Notes under the pieces: model-generated
Databases searched by the model: none
What the model was told of the DNA's origin: nothing
What the model saw: only the letters and a program-made list of their open reading frames with translations
Made by a program: the position numbers and the translations under genes
Assembly (NCBI RefSeq): GCF_947495275.1
Contig: NZ_CANLYL010000006.1
Coordinates: 62,001 to 126,000, forward strand
Reading direction: 5' to 3'
DNA: 64,000 nt
Source of the DNA: an uncultured Roseobacter sp.
Lineage (GTDB): Bacteria; Pseudomonadota; Alphaproteobacteria; Rhodobacterales; Rhodobacteraceae
In this document: piece by piece, positions 36,203 to 44,940 of the stretch
Position numbering within the stretch: the first letter of the stretch is position 1
How the letters are laid out: each line of letters begins with the position of its first letter

Positions 36203-36228
36203 GAGGAGGGCCGAAACCGGCCCTCCTC
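36203..36228 (+). terminator. Strong stem-loop after the AGCS symporter gene
   Basis: A perfect 11-bp stem (GAGGAGGGCCG at 36203-36213; CGGCCCTCCTC at 36218-36228) with AAAC loop. It has no U tract, so it may partly terminate, or shield the transporter message, inside the operon. Confidence 0.65.
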
Positions 36229-36260
36229 ATTCGAGAAACACATTTTCGAGGAGATGGCAC

Positions 36261-36674
36261 ATGGCCACTAAAATTCTTCTGCCCATCGACCACACCGATA
36301 GCCGCTCCTGGAAAGCGGCGCTGCCTTTTGCTCTGGAACAGGCAAAATTCTATGGTGCCGAGCTACAGGCGGTAACGGTCATTCCGGATATTATCCAATT
36401 GCCAAACCTGCCGGCCAACTACGGTGCCGGTGCCAAAGATCACGTGAGCGGCAAACTCCGGGCCATCCTGACCGAAGGCGGTGCCCAAGACATCCCGGTG
36501 CATGTGGCCCAAGGCAGCGTGTACCGTGAAATTCTCAGATTGGCCCATCTAGAGGGCTTTGACTTGATTGTCATGGCATCCGCGCGGGGCGATTTCCCCA
36601 ATTATGAAATTGGACCAAACCTTGCCCGCGTGGTGAGAAACGCACATTGTAGCGTTGTTGTCGTCCGCGATTGA
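36261..36674 (+). CDS. Universal stress protein (UspA family)
   Basis: 137 aa from ATG 36261, preceded by GAGGAG. It reads MATKILLPIDHTDSRSWKAA at the start and EGFDLIVMASARGDFPNYEI near the end, then NAHCSVVVVRD, the usual USP fold. The ATP-binding G-2x-G-9x-G(S/T) motif is incomplete. Lies between the symporter and gcvT; probably co-regulated with glycine catabolism. Confidence 0.88.
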   Translation: MATKILLPIDHTDSRSWKAALPFALEQAKFYGAELQAVTVIPDIIQLPNLPANYGAGAKDHVSGKLRAILTEGGAQDIPVHVAQGSVYREILRLAHLEGFDLIVMASARGDFPNYEIGPNLARVVRNAHCSVVVVRD

Positions 36675-36704
36675 CCCTGAACCAACGAATTGGAGGACTT
36701 TGCC

Positions 36705-37802
36705 ATGAGTGATGCACCTAAACGGACCCCGCTTTATGATCTGCACGTCGAACTTGGCGGCAAGATGGTTGATTTTGCGGGCTGGGAAATGCCGGTCCAG
36801 TTCCCTCTGGGCATAATGGGTGAACACAAACACTGCCGCGAAAAAGCGGCTTTGTTCGACGTAAGCCATATGGGTCAGGTCATCTTGCGGGGCGAGAATG
36901 TCGGGGGAAAACTCGAAAGCATTTGCCCGCAGGCCTATGCAAGTCTGAAAGAAGGCAAGGCGCGTTATGGCTTCTTCACCAATTCAGACGGCGGGATCAT
37001 GGATGACCTGATCGTCTCCAACGCAGGCGATCATTTCTTTGTGGTCGTGAACGCATCGATGCGACATCAGGACATCCCGCATATGGCGGCGCATCTTGAG
37101 GGCGTTGAAGTGACCGAAATTTTTGACCGCGCACTGGTGGCGGTTCAGGGACCCAAAGCAGAAGACGTCGTGGGGGCACTTTGCCCTGCGGTCCGAGAGC
37201 TCACCTTCATGGAAACCACGCTGGCTCAGATCGAAGGGTTCGAATGCCGTATTTCCCGGCTTGGGTACACGGGCGAAGACGGTTACGAAATCTCGATCCC
37301 GGAAGACGGTGCTTTGAAGGTCGCCCGCGCATTTCTCGCCCATGACGATTGCGAGGCGGCGGGTCTTGGCGCGCGCGACAGTCTGCGCCTTGAAGCCGGT
37401 CTTTGTCTCTACGGCAATGATATCGACCAGACGACCTCCCCGATTGAGGCGAGCCTCGCTTGGGCCATTCAGAAACGGCGCAAGGAGGAAGGTGGCTTTC
37501 CCGGTGCAGAGCGCGTTCAGAGGGAATTAGCCGAAGGCGCAGACAAAAAGCTGGTAGGCATCAAACCAGAAGGGCGTGCGCCTGCGCGTCAGGGTGTTGA
37601 AATCCAATCGGCGGCAGGCAATACAATTGGTCAGATTACCTCGGGCGGTTTCGGCCCTACGGTGGGTGGACCCGTTGCCATGGGATATGTTTCAAAGGGG
37701 CATGGCACAGCCGGGGAAAAGATCAACCTGATCATTCGTGGCAAGGCGCAGCCTGCCGAAATCGTTTCACTGCCATTCGTGCAACAAAACTATAAACGCT
37801 AA
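36705..37802 (+). CDS. gcvT: Glycine cleavage T-protein (aminomethyltransferase)
   Basis: 365 aa from ATG 36705 with GGAGGA upstream; the in-frame ATG 36690 overlaps that site. Transfers the aminomethyl carbon from GcvH to tetrahydrofolate. Motifs: KMVDFAGWEMPVQFPLGIMG, CREKAALFDVSHMGQV, ISRLGYTGEDGYEIS, RDSLRLEAGLCLYGNDID. Followed by gcvH. Full length for the family. Confidence 0.96.
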   Translation: MSDAPKRTPLYDLHVELGGKMVDFAGWEMPVQFPLGIMGEHKHCREKAALFDVSHMGQVILRGENVGGKLESICPQAYASLKEGKARYGFFTNSDGGIMDDLIVSNAGDHFFVVVNASMRHQDIPHMAAHLEGVEVTEIFDRALVAVQGPKAEDVVGALCPAVRELTFMETTLAQIEGFECRISRLGYTGEDGYEISIPEDGALKVARAFLAHDDCEAAGLGARDSLRLEAGLCLYGNDIDQTTSPIEASLAWAIQKRRKEEGGFPGAERVQRELAEGADKKLVGIKPEGRAPARQGVEIQSAAGNTIGQITSGGFGPTVGGPVAMGYVSKGHGTAGEKINLIIRGKAQPAEIVSLPFVQQNYKR

Positions 37803-37821
37803 AACCAGGGAGCACTCTCAC

Positions 37822-38187
37822 ATGTCCACATATTACTCAGAAGAACACGAATGGGTCCTCGTCGAGGGCGATACAGCCACCTTCGGGATCACAAAACACG
37901 CCGCCGACCAGCTTGGCGAGATTGTCTTTGTCGAACAAAAAGAAGTCGGTGACAGTTTCGAGAAAGGGGATGAGATCGGCGTGATTGAATCCGTAAAAGC
38001 CGCCTCCGAAATCTATGCGCCGGTCGATGGTGAAGTGGTTGAGGTCAATGGCGATCTGGAAGATAGCCCGGCCAATCTGAATGAAAGCCCTGAGGGCGAC
38101 GCATGGATCTACAAGATCAAGCTGTCGGATGCCGGTCAGCTCGAAGACCTGATGGATCTTGACGGCTACAAGGCCTTTATCAGCTAA
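37822..38187 (+). CDS. gcvH: Glycine cleavage H-protein (lipoyl carrier)
   Basis: 121 aa from ATG 37822 (the longer frame overlaps gcvT). Lipoyl-domain protein: YYSEEHEWVLVEGDTATFGI, and the lipoyl lysine in GVIESVKAASEIYAP. It shuttles the aminomethyl group among P, T and L proteins. The lipA gene in the same operon probably supplies its cofactor. Confidence 0.97.
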   Translation: MSTYYSEEHEWVLVEGDTATFGITKHAADQLGEIVFVEQKEVGDSFEKGDEIGVIESVKAASEIYAPVDGEVVEVNGDLEDSPANLNESPEGDAWIYKIKLSDAGQLEDLMDLDGYKAFIS

Positions 38188-38208
38188 CCCCATTCATCCT
38201 ACATCCAG

Positions 38209-38236
38209 CCGCCGAAGCCTTTTGTGCTTTCGGCGG
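38209..38236 (+). terminator. Hairpin between gcvH and gcvP
   Basis: CCGCCGAAGC (38209-38218) pairs with GCTTTCGGCGG (38226-38236) with one bulged base and a 7-nt loop. It may tune expression of gcvP relative to the much smaller and more abundant GcvH. Confidence 0.45.
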
Positions 38237-38262
38237 TGTAATCCACGCTCAGGAGCATTGAG

Positions 38263-41118
38263 ATGGCATTTGAACTGACCACTTACCAAGCTTATGACTT
38301 TGCAAATCGTCGCCATATAGGCCCCTCGCCTACGGAGATGGACGAGATGCTTAAGGCGATTGGTTTCGACAGCCTTGATGGGTTGATCGACGCCACGGTT
38401 CCTCCTGCCATCCGCCAAAAAGAACCCCTTGATTGGGGCCCGGCGATGAGCGAACGCGACGCGCTCTTCCATATGAAAAACATCGCGGGCAAGAATACAG
38501 TTCTCACGTCGTTGATAGGCCAGGGGTACTATGGCACAACGACGCCCGCCCCTATCCTGCGTAATATTCTTGAAAACCCGGCCTGGTACACGGCCTACAC
38601 GCCCTACCAGCCCGAGATTTCTCAAGGACGCCTTGAAGCCTTGCTGAATTTCCAGACCATGGTTTCCGATCTCACCGGGCTGGATGTGGCGAACGCATCG
38701 CTTCTGGATGAGGCAACCGCCGCCGCCGAAGCCATGACCATGGCCCATCGGGGTTCGCGTACCAAAGCGAACAACGCGGCCTTCTTTGTGGACAAGAACT
38801 GCCACCCGCAGACGGTTGCCGTCATCAAGACGCGTGCCGAACCCCTTGGGATCGATGTCGTCGTGGCGGACCCGAACGAACTAGATGCAGGCGCGGTCTT
38901 CGGAGCGATTTTTCAGTACCCGGGCACCTACGGGCATGTGCGCGATTTCACTGATCAGATCGCCGCATTGCATGAAAACAAGGGGGTAGCAGTTGTTGCC
39001 GCAGATATTCTTGCGCTGGCCCTGCTAAAATCGCCCGGTGAGATGGGCGCGGATATTGCCGTGGGCTCCACTCAGCGCTTCGGCGTCCCAATGGGATACG
39101 GCGGGCCGCACGCGGCCTATATGGCCACCACCGACAAACTCAAACGCGCCATGCCGGGCCGCATCATCGGGGTTTCCATCGATGCGCGCGGCAACAAGGC
39201 CTACCGGCTGTCGCTACAGACGCGCGAACAGCACATCCGCCGTGAAAAGGCCAATTCGAATGTTTGTACTGCCCAGGCCCTGCTTGCGGTCATCGCGTCA
39301 ATGTACGCGGTCTATCACGGCCCCGACGGGATCAAGGCCATTGCGCAATCGGTGCACCGCAAGACATCGCGTATGGCGGATGTGTTGGAGGAACATGGCT
39401 TCAAGGTGCAGCCCGATGTCTTCTTTGACACGATCACTGTCGAAGTAGGCCCACTGCAGAAAACCGTTATGGAGGCTGCCGTAGCACGCGGCATCAACCT
39501 GCGCAAAGTGGGTGAAGCCCATGTTGGTATCTCGTTGGACGAGCAAACGCGGCCCGAAACCATTGAAGCCGTGTGGGGTGCATTTGGGATCGATCAGGCG
39601 GATGACAGCTCGAAAAAGCACTACCGTTTGCCGGATTACGCCCTGCGCGACAGCCCCTATCTGACCCACCCGATTTTCCACAAGAACCGGGCGGAAGCGG
39701 AAGTGACCCGCTATATGCGCCGGTTGGCCGACCGTGATCTGGCGCTCGACCGGGCGATGATCCCCTTGGGCTCCTGCACAATGAAACTGAATGCCACGAT
39801 CGAAATGATACCGGTTACCTGGCCGGAGTTTGGCAATCTGCACCCATTCGTGCCAGCGGATCAGGCCGCAGGGTATTACGAGATGATCGACGATCTGAAT
39901 GACAAGCTCTGCCAGATCACCGGCTATGATGCGATTTCCCAGCAACCGAACTCCGGTGCGCAGGGTGAATACGCCGGGTTGCTGACAATCCGGAACTATC
40001 ACGCGGCAAACGGTCAGCAGCAGCGCAACGTCTGTCTGATCCCCACGTCTGCCCACGGTACAAACCCGGCATCCGCCCAGATGGTCGGATGGAAGGTTGT
40101 TCCGATCAAAGCGGACGACAAAGGCAATATCGACCTGAACGATTTCCGCGAGAAGGCCGAAATCCATTCAGATCACCTTGCCGCCTGCATGATTACCTAC
40201 CCCTCGACCCACGGCGTGTTCGAGACGACCGTGCAGGAGGTTTGCCAGATCACCCATGACCACGGCGGGCAGGTCTATATCGATGGTGCGAATATGAATG
40301 CAATGGTCGGCCTGTCGCGCCCCGGTGACATTGGAGGCGATGTCAGCCACCTGAACCTGCACAAAACGTTCTGCATTCCACATGGCGGCGGCGGCCCGGG
40401 TATGGGTCCGATTGGCGTCAAAGCGCATCTTGAGGAGCATCTGCCGGGGCACCCTGAATATGGCACCGCGGTCGGCCCGGTATCGGCAGCGCCCTTTGGG
40501 TCTCCTTCGATCCTGCCGGTCAGTTGGGCCTATGTGCTTTTGATGGGTGGCGCCGGTTTGACGCAGGCGACCAAGGTTGCGATCCTGAATGCCAACTACA
40601 TCGCCGCACGGCTCAAGGATGCCTACAAGATCCTCTACACGTCGGAAACAGGACGCGTCGCGCATGAATGTATCCTTGATACACGCCCTCTGAACGATGA
40701 TGGGGGCGTTACCGTGGATGATGTCGCCAAGCGTTTGATCGACAGCGGCTTTCACGCGCCAACCATGTCGTGGCCGGTGGCAGGAACCTTGATGGTGGAA
40801 CCAACGGAATCCGAGCCCAAGGACGAGCTTGACCGTTTCGTCGACGCGATGCTGTCCATCCGGGCGGAAGCTCAGGAGATCATTGACGGCAAGATCGACC
40901 CTGAAAACAACCCGCTGAAACACGCGCCCCACACGGTGCGTGACCTCGTGGGAGACTGGGATCGACCCTATAGCCGCGAACAGGCATGTTTCCCGCCCGG
41001 CAATCTGGGCGTTGATAAGTATTGGCCGGCGGTCAACCGGGTCGACAACGCCTACGGCGACAGAAACCTGATCTGCACATGTCCGCCGATGGAAGACTAC
41101 GCCGAAGCGGCCGAATAA
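38263..41118 (+). CDS. gcvP: Glycine dehydrogenase (decarboxylating), P-protein
   Basis: 951 aa, single-chain type. PLP-dependent decarboxylation of glycine onto the H-protein lipoyl arm. Seen: FANRRIHRRHIGPS-like start ([19 protein letters not shown]), [40 protein letters not shown], the C-terminal half [20 protein letters not shown], and the PLP lysine in [18 protein letters not shown]. Preceded by CAGGAGC. Last gene of the operon, followed by a terminator. Confidence 0.97.
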   Translation: MAFELTTYQAYDFANRRHIGPSPTEMDEMLKAIGFDSLDGLIDATVPPAIRQKEPLDWGPAMSERDALFHMKNIAGKNTVLTSLIGQGYYGTTTPAPILRNILENPAWYTAYTPYQPEISQGRLEALLNFQTMVSDLTGLDVANASLLDEATAAAEAMTMAHRGSRTKANNAAFFVDKNCHPQTVAVIKTRAEPLGIDVVVADPNELDAGAVFGAIFQYPGTYGHVRDFTDQIAALHENKGVAVVAADILALALLKSPGEMGADIAVGSTQRFGVPMGYGGPHAAYMATTDKLKRAMPGRIIGVSIDARGNKAYRLSLQTREQHIRREKANSNVCTAQALLAVIASMYAVYHGPDGIKAIAQSVHRKTSRMADVLEEHGFKVQPDVFFDTITVEVGPLQKTVMEAAVARGINLRKVGEAHVGISLDEQTRPETIEAVWGAFGIDQADDSSKKHYRLPDYALRDSPYLTHPIFHKNRAEAEVTRYMRRLADRDLALDRAMIPLGSCTMKLNATIEMIPVTWPEFGNLHPFVPADQAAGYYEMIDDLNDKLCQITGYDAISQQPNSGAQGEYAGLLTIRNYHAANGQQQRNVCLIPTSAHGTNPASAQMVGWKVVPIKADDKGNIDLNDFREKAEIHSDHLAACMITYPSTHGVFETTVQEVCQITHDHGGQVYIDGANMNAMVGLSRPGDIGGDVSHLNLHKTFCIPHGGGGPGMGPIGVKAHLEEHLPGHPEYGTAVGPVSAAPFGSPSILPVSWAYVLLMGGAGLTQATKVAILNANYIAARLKDAYKILYTSETGRVAHECILDTRPLNDDGGVTVDDVAKRLIDSGFHAPTMSWPVAGTLMVEPTESEPKDELDRFVDAMLSIRAEAQEIIDGKIDPENNPLKHAPHTVRDLVGDWDRPYSREQACFPPGNLGVDKYWPAVNRVDNAYGDRNLICTCPPMEDYAEAAE

Positions 41119-41132
41119 TTCCAAGGCACAAT

Positions 41133-41155
41133 GCGGTGCCCGTTGTGGGCACCGC
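41133..41155 (+). terminator. Terminator of the glycine operon
   Basis: GCGGTGCCC (41133-41141) and GGGCACCGC (41147-41155) form a 9-bp stem with a 5-nt loop, followed by TTCTC. It lies 14 nt after the gcvP stop and before the end of the opposing gene. Confidence 0.7.
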
Positions 41156-41193
41156 TTCTCAGGGCAATTGCGCCAAGGCTACATGTCCGGTGA

Positions 41194-41820
41194 TCAGTTT
41201 GTCAAAAGCCCGTAGCGCCGAATTTCATCTTCGGTCATGATGTGGATGTCCTCTGCGGATGCTGCGTAAATGGTGAACCAATAGAAGGTATCATCGCCAA
41301 GCATCCGTTCGATATAACGACGGTTCTGTTGGTGCTCTGGCGCGCTTTTTGGATAGTCCTGCGCATCTTTGATCCCGTCTGACCAGGAGTGAACCCCAAG
41401 CGTTGCCCCTGGCTCCATCGTTCGCTTAACGCCAGCCAGAAACAAATCCACCCCACCTGAATAGACTTCACTACGCGCTGTCAGATGCGTGTTCAGACCC
41501 AGTTCCCGAACCCGGTAACCGAATGCAACCAAAACATCATCGTCAATGGAGCCGGGCACATCCAGTTGAACCAGGGTGTCGATATCAGGGTTTTCTGCAT
41601 AGACCTCTTCGAATTGCCCAAGCGATCTGGAGTTGATTTCGCCGCGCATCAGGAGCTTTGTGCCCACGACCTGAAATTCTGTTGTCACCATCTGGTTCAT
41701 GGTGAGAACCGCGACCTGTTGACAGCCCACCAGCAGCAGCGACGCAACTACTATGATCGCGACTGCGACCAAACCCTGCGCCTCTTTCAACGGATTGATC
41801 ACCGTTCTAACCAACGACAT
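41194..41820 (-). CDS. Membrane-anchored ClpP-like (COG3904-type) protein
   Basis: 208 aa from ATG 41820 (AGGGGG upstream); a longer frame reaches 41883. A hydrophobic segment ends in a possible lipobox ASLLLVGCQQ. The rest resembles periplasmic ClpP-fold proteases: ELGLNTHLTARSEVYSGGVD, LFLAGVKRTMEPGATLGVHS. The Ser in YSGG and the His in GVHSW are candidate catalytic residues; the third acid is not clear, so it may be a degenerate hydrolase. It follows the glycine-zipper lipoprotein with a 14-nt overlap, suggesting joint envelope function. Confidence 0.6.
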   Translation of the reverse strand: MSLVRTVINPLKEAQGLVAVAIIVVASLLLVGCQQVAVLTMNQMVTTEFQVVGTKLLMRGEINSRSLGQFEEVYAENPDIDTLVQLDVPGSIDDDVLVAFGYRVRELGLNTHLTARSEVYSGGVDLFLAGVKRTMEPGATLGVHSWSDGIKDAQDYPKSAPEHQQNRRYIERMLGDDTFYWFTIYAASAEDIHIMTEDEIRRYGLLTN

Positions 41821-42175
41821 TATGCCCCCTACTGCGCATGCAATTAAAAACGATACGGTCTCTGGCGTCCTCGACTTTTGCACCTTCTTCCGCCGATCCG
41901 ATCAGACCGCCGACAACCGCCCCGGCGACCATTCCGCCCAATTCGTCACCATCATCTGCTTCTACGCCACCGATCAATCCCCCGACAATGGCGCCGCCGG
42001 TAGCCCCGTCATTTGTCTTGTCCTGCTGTAGTGAGAGTTGACGGCAAGCGGTCAGGTCATTTTCATAAGACGCATTCTTTTGGCCATCGACAATGGGATC
42101 GTAAGGCGCGTCCGAGCATGCAGCCAGAAGCAATCCGAAGGCGGTCAAGCCCGCAATCTTTAAAATTTCATTCAT
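41807..42175 (-). CDS. Glycine-zipper outer-membrane-type lipoprotein
   Basis: 122 aa. Signal with lipobox (GLLLAACSDAP). The middle has a glycine-zipper pattern (ATGGAIVGGLIGGVEADDGD, LGGMVAGAVVGGLIGSAEEG) of the kind found in YMGG/Gly-zipper envelope proteins. The C-terminus has a single Cys (VFNCMRSRGHNVVG). Its start is 165 nt from the divergent DUF2975-like gene. Cell-envelope role likely, details unknown. Confidence 0.72.
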   Translation of the reverse strand: MNEILKIAGLTAFGLLLAACSDAPYDPIVDGQKNASYENDLTACRQLSLQQDKTNDGATGGAIVGGLIGGVEADDGDELGGMVAGAVVGGLIGSAEEGAKVEDARDRIVFNCMRSRGHNVVG

Positions 42176-42256
42176 ATGTCACCCTTGATTCTTAGGTTTG
42201 GTCATCGTTATGGCGGCGATTTAGAAGGGTAGCGACAGTAATTCAACAACTATTTT

Positions 42257-42288
42257 ATGTTTTACATAAATTATATGATGTAATACAT
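42257..42288. promoter_or_regulatory. Twin ATGT-N3-ACAT sites in the divergent region
   Basis: ATGTTTTACAT (42257-42267) and ATGTAATACAT (42278-42288) have centres 21 bp apart. They lie 52 bp upstream of the membrane protein gene whose partner gene encodes a YozG-type HTH regulator, so autoregulation is likely. The surrounding stretch is AT-rich. Confidence 0.55.
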
Positions 42289-42340
42289 TTAGTTATTGCC
42301 GTTTAACTATATGCCCGTTCTCAAGTAAGGAGACCCGAAA

Positions 42341-42850
42341 ATGACGTATTTTGCCAAAACCGCAATGATATTAAGCATCTGTTACTATTGCATAATACTT
42401 GGAATATTGTGGATCGGCCAAATTCTGGGGGTTCATAACGGCATCTGGGAAGCATTCGATTTTCCACAGCAAGACACCTCACCGCCTGTTTGGACGCTGA
42501 TCATCGGCCTGATCATGACCGGAACGGCACTTTGTTATCTCGCAAGCGCCTATCGCGCGGCCTGGACGATTCTCGGAGGTGGGCCAAAGCAAGACTTCAG
42601 AGACCTTGGACAAAACCTCAAACGTATGGCTTGGGGGCTTATCGGGTTCTGGGTCGGCTACAATCTTGTTTCAGGCGTGATGCAGTATCTGATCATCATC
42701 GGGTTGCCATCGACGGATGGGTTTGAATTTGGATGGGACCCTCTGGACCTCGACATTATATTCGCGATTGTCGGCGTCGTGCTGCTGGCGATATCACAGA
42801 CGCTCGAACGCGCGTGGCTTGCCGAAGACGAAAACAGCCAATTTCTTTGA
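42341..42850 (+). CDS. DUF2975-like membrane protein
   Basis: 169 aa with four hydrophobic helices (residues about 7-27, 46-69, 88-115, 130-150). The arrangement, with a YozG-like HTH gene directly downstream, matches the DUF2975/YozG pair found in many bacteria, where the membrane protein seems to sense an unknown signal. Preceded by AAGGAG. Function unknown. Confidence 0.68.
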   Translation: MTYFAKTAMILSICYYCIILGILWIGQILGVHNGIWEAFDFPQQDTSPPVWTLIIGLIMTGTALCYLASAYRAAWTILGGGPKQDFRDLGQNLKRMAWGLIGFWVGYNLVSGVMQYLIIIGLPSTDGFEFGWDPLDLDIIFAIVGVVLLAISQTLERAWLAEDENSQFL

Positions 42851-42860
42851 GGAACACATC

Positions 42861-43067
42861 ATGGCCATCCAAGTGAACCTCGACCTCATGTTGGTAAGAC
42901 GCAAGACATCCTCACGCGAACTTGCAGCCGCGATCGGATTGTCGGAAACCAACCTGTCGCTGATCAAGTCAGGTAAAATCAAAGGCGTTCGGTTTTCCAC
43001 CTTGAATGCGATCTGCGCCTATCTCGAATGCCAACCGGGGGATATCCTGACCTTCGAACCGGACTGA
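42861..43067 (+). CDS. YozG-type XRE transcriptional regulator
   Basis: 68 aa from ATG 42861, 10 nt after the membrane gene. A compact Cro/C1-type HTH (KTSSRELAAAIGLSETNLSL, then IKSGKIKGVRFSTLNAICAY) and the family's closing ECQPGDILTFEPD. Likely binds the two ATGT-N3-ACAT sites upstream. Probably forms a sensing unit with the DUF2975-like protein. Confidence 0.85.
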   Translation: MAIQVNLDLMLVRRKTSSRELAAAIGLSETNLSLIKSGKIKGVRFSTLNAICAYLECQPGDILTFEPD

Positions 43068-43148
43068 TCCGGCCAAAGTTACCACGCGACACGCAGGGTT
43101 CCGCACCCAAGCGCACCTGCCGGTTCAAAGGTCTCACAAGCGGCCTTG

Positions 43149-44147
43149 TCAGCTGGAATCCCCTATTGGCTGCACCTGAAGCTTGGGGCGTTTGAGCCGC
43201 TTTGCCTGAGCCTTAGCGAAACGTGTTTGGGTGAGGACGGACTGCAACATCGGCACACCATCCTTTCCGACACGCCCAACAACCGACGTGGGTGGATGAA
43301 AGGAATCCACGGCGGCTTCAAGCGCAAACGTCACGGCATCCGTTTCTTGCGTACCGATCCCCGAAAGCATCAACCTGCCAGAAGGGCGGATCACGGAAAT
43401 ACGAATTCTACCGCGTCCAACCGGGTCCGTAAGGATATAATACATCGGCTCATAAAGACCGGTTTCGATATTCTCCTCGGTCACGACAACAGGTATCGCT
43501 TGCTGGTGCGTCAACTCAGTCTGCAAATTGACCCCCTTGACCGAAAAGAGCGCATAGCGATGAGATCCGCAGATCAATTCTGTCGGAGCCTGCGCTGCCA
43601 GTTTGAGCCCCGGCACCCGGACCAATTTGAACAGCCTTGCCGCAACCTCAGAGCTGGCGGGCCGTATGGTGGCAAGCTGGGTTGTCGCGCTAGACGCTGG
43701 CAATGTGCTGGTCTGGGCATCAAGCCGAAACGCCCCAAGCCCGTGCTTATAGGACAAGAACACCTGGGCGGATCGAATGGTTTTACGTGTTGCGGGATCA
43801 TCGCTCTTCAACGATTTCAAGAGCTTGAGATCCGCAGCTGTGCCCACCTTGCCGATCCGCTCAATGGCGCGCCTTTTCAGCATTGGATGTTTCAGTTTCA
43901 GCGAGGACCGTAAAACCTCGAGGGCCGCAGGCGTGGCGCGCTCACCGATGGCACCGATGGCCTTGCTTCGCAACCCAATGTCGGTCTCTTTGTCCAATGC
44001 AATGTTCTTGAGAAATCCCGTCAGGTTACGGGGTGCAGCTTCCACGAGCTCGGCAAAGGCCAAGGCACGTCCGGCTGTCCCGGCGGGCGATCGCGCCAGA
44101 GACATCAGTTTTTTGGTATCGGCGCTTACAGGTTTGGTTCCGGCCAT
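43149..44147 (-). CDS. HEAT-repeat protein of unknown function
   Basis: 332 aa. Residues about 15-130 look like HEAT/armadillo helices (DIGLRSKAIGAIGERATPAA, LEVLRSSLKLKHPMLKRRAI). The C-terminal part is beta-rich (ETGLYEPMYYILTDPVGRGR, then IRISVIRPSGRLMLSG) and contains CGSHRYALFSV. It has no signal peptide. It starts one nucleotide after the metalloprotease gene ends, so it is co-transcribed. Possible binding or adaptor protein for the protease or the repeat protein; unknown. Confidence 0.55.
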   Translation of the reverse strand: MAGTKPVSADTKKLMSLARSPAGTAGRALAFAELVEAAPRNLTGFLKNIALDKETDIGLRSKAIGAIGERATPAALEVLRSSLKLKHPMLKRRAIERIGKVGTAADLKLLKSLKSDDPATRKTIRSAQVFLSYKHGLGAFRLDAQTSTLPASSATTQLATIRPASSEVAARLFKLVRVPGLKLAAQAPTELICGSHRYALFSVKGVNLQTELTHQQAIPVVVTEENIETGLYEPMYYILTDPVGRGRIRISVIRPSGRLMLSGIGTQETDAVTFALEAAVDSFHPPTSVVGRVGKDGVPMLQSVLTQTRFAKAQAKRLKRPKLQVQPIGDSS

Positions 44148-44148
44148 C

Positions 44149-44931
44149 TCAACATCCCTCCCTTACAGCACAGTGTTCACGCATGTCGCTACCCTGATCA
44201 CTATCGAGATTGACGGCTGTGCGGGTGTCGCGGGTCGAAGTACCGGCGATAAAGGGCACGCAGCCGGTCTGAGCCATCAGGTTAAACCGGTCATTCCCGG
44301 TCGGACAGGGCCCATCTGGCAAAGCATCATGATTATGTGGCAGACCGAGGAAATGCCCGATTTCATGGGCGAATGTTCGGGACAAACCCTCATCGTTGCT
44401 GTCGATACCTCCGGCAAGACACCCATCATCCTTGGACCCCTTGTCGCAATCGCCCGGCCTCGGTGAGAGGCCAAGCAAGGTGCCAGAAATATTGCGAACC
44501 ACAAAGGCATCGATCCCATTGTTCTGAACCGAGAAGGATTCCCAGAGATCACGGGCTTCCCCCGTGCCACCGATGTCATCCATACCGTCTGCATCTGCGC
44601 TGTCGACAAACCAGTGCAATACGCGCCCGACGCCCAGATTGCGCGGACGGTAGATATTGCGGATGCGGTAAACCGAGTAGTCAAGTTCGATCAGCGCATC
44701 GGCCAATGCCGTTGTCCCAAGCGCGTCAAACCCAACGCGGATGACATTGATGTTGATGTGTTGCCCGCCGATATCGTTGGCAAGCTGGCGGAGCGACACG
44801 CTTGCAACAACCCCGGCCGGATCAGGTGGAACCCTGCTGCGTATAAACCCAAAGAGCCTGAATAATACAGATTGATCTTGATTGAGGTCGGCATCGACGC
44901 AATCGAGCATCTCTCGGACACTGATATCCAT
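44149..44931 (-). CDS. Metzincin-type metalloprotease
   Basis: 260 aa. Zinc site HEIGHFLGLPHNHD (HExxHxxxxxH) and a Met-turn-like DRFNLMAQTGCVPF place it in the metzincin clan (pappalysin or related). Four or more cysteines near the C-terminus suggest disulfides (CDKGSKDDGC, CPTGND). It has no obvious signal peptide, so export would need another route, or the N-terminal 100 residues form a propeptide-like domain (ISVREMLDCVDADLNQDQSV). Middle gene of a three-gene unit with the 31-residue-repeat protein and the HEAT protein. Confidence 0.8.
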   Translation of the reverse strand: MDISVREMLDCVDADLNQDQSVLFRLFGFIRSRVPPDPAGVVASVSLRQLANDIGGQHININVIRVGFDALGTTALADALIELDYSVYRIRNIYRPRNLGVGRVLHWFVDSADADGMDDIGGTGEARDLWESFSVQNNGIDAFVVRNISGTLLGLSPRPGDCDKGSKDDGCLAGGIDSNDEGLSRTFAHEIGHFLGLPHNHDALPDGPCPTGNDRFNLMAQTGCVPFIAGTSTRDTRTAVNLDSDQGSDMREHCAVREGC

Positions 44932-44940
44932 GGTAACCTC

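Noticed and set aside
39298-41124. Long minus-strand frames opposite gcvP (289 and 318 codons)
   Set aside because: Antisense shadows of a conserved gene; no domain and no ribosome binding site.
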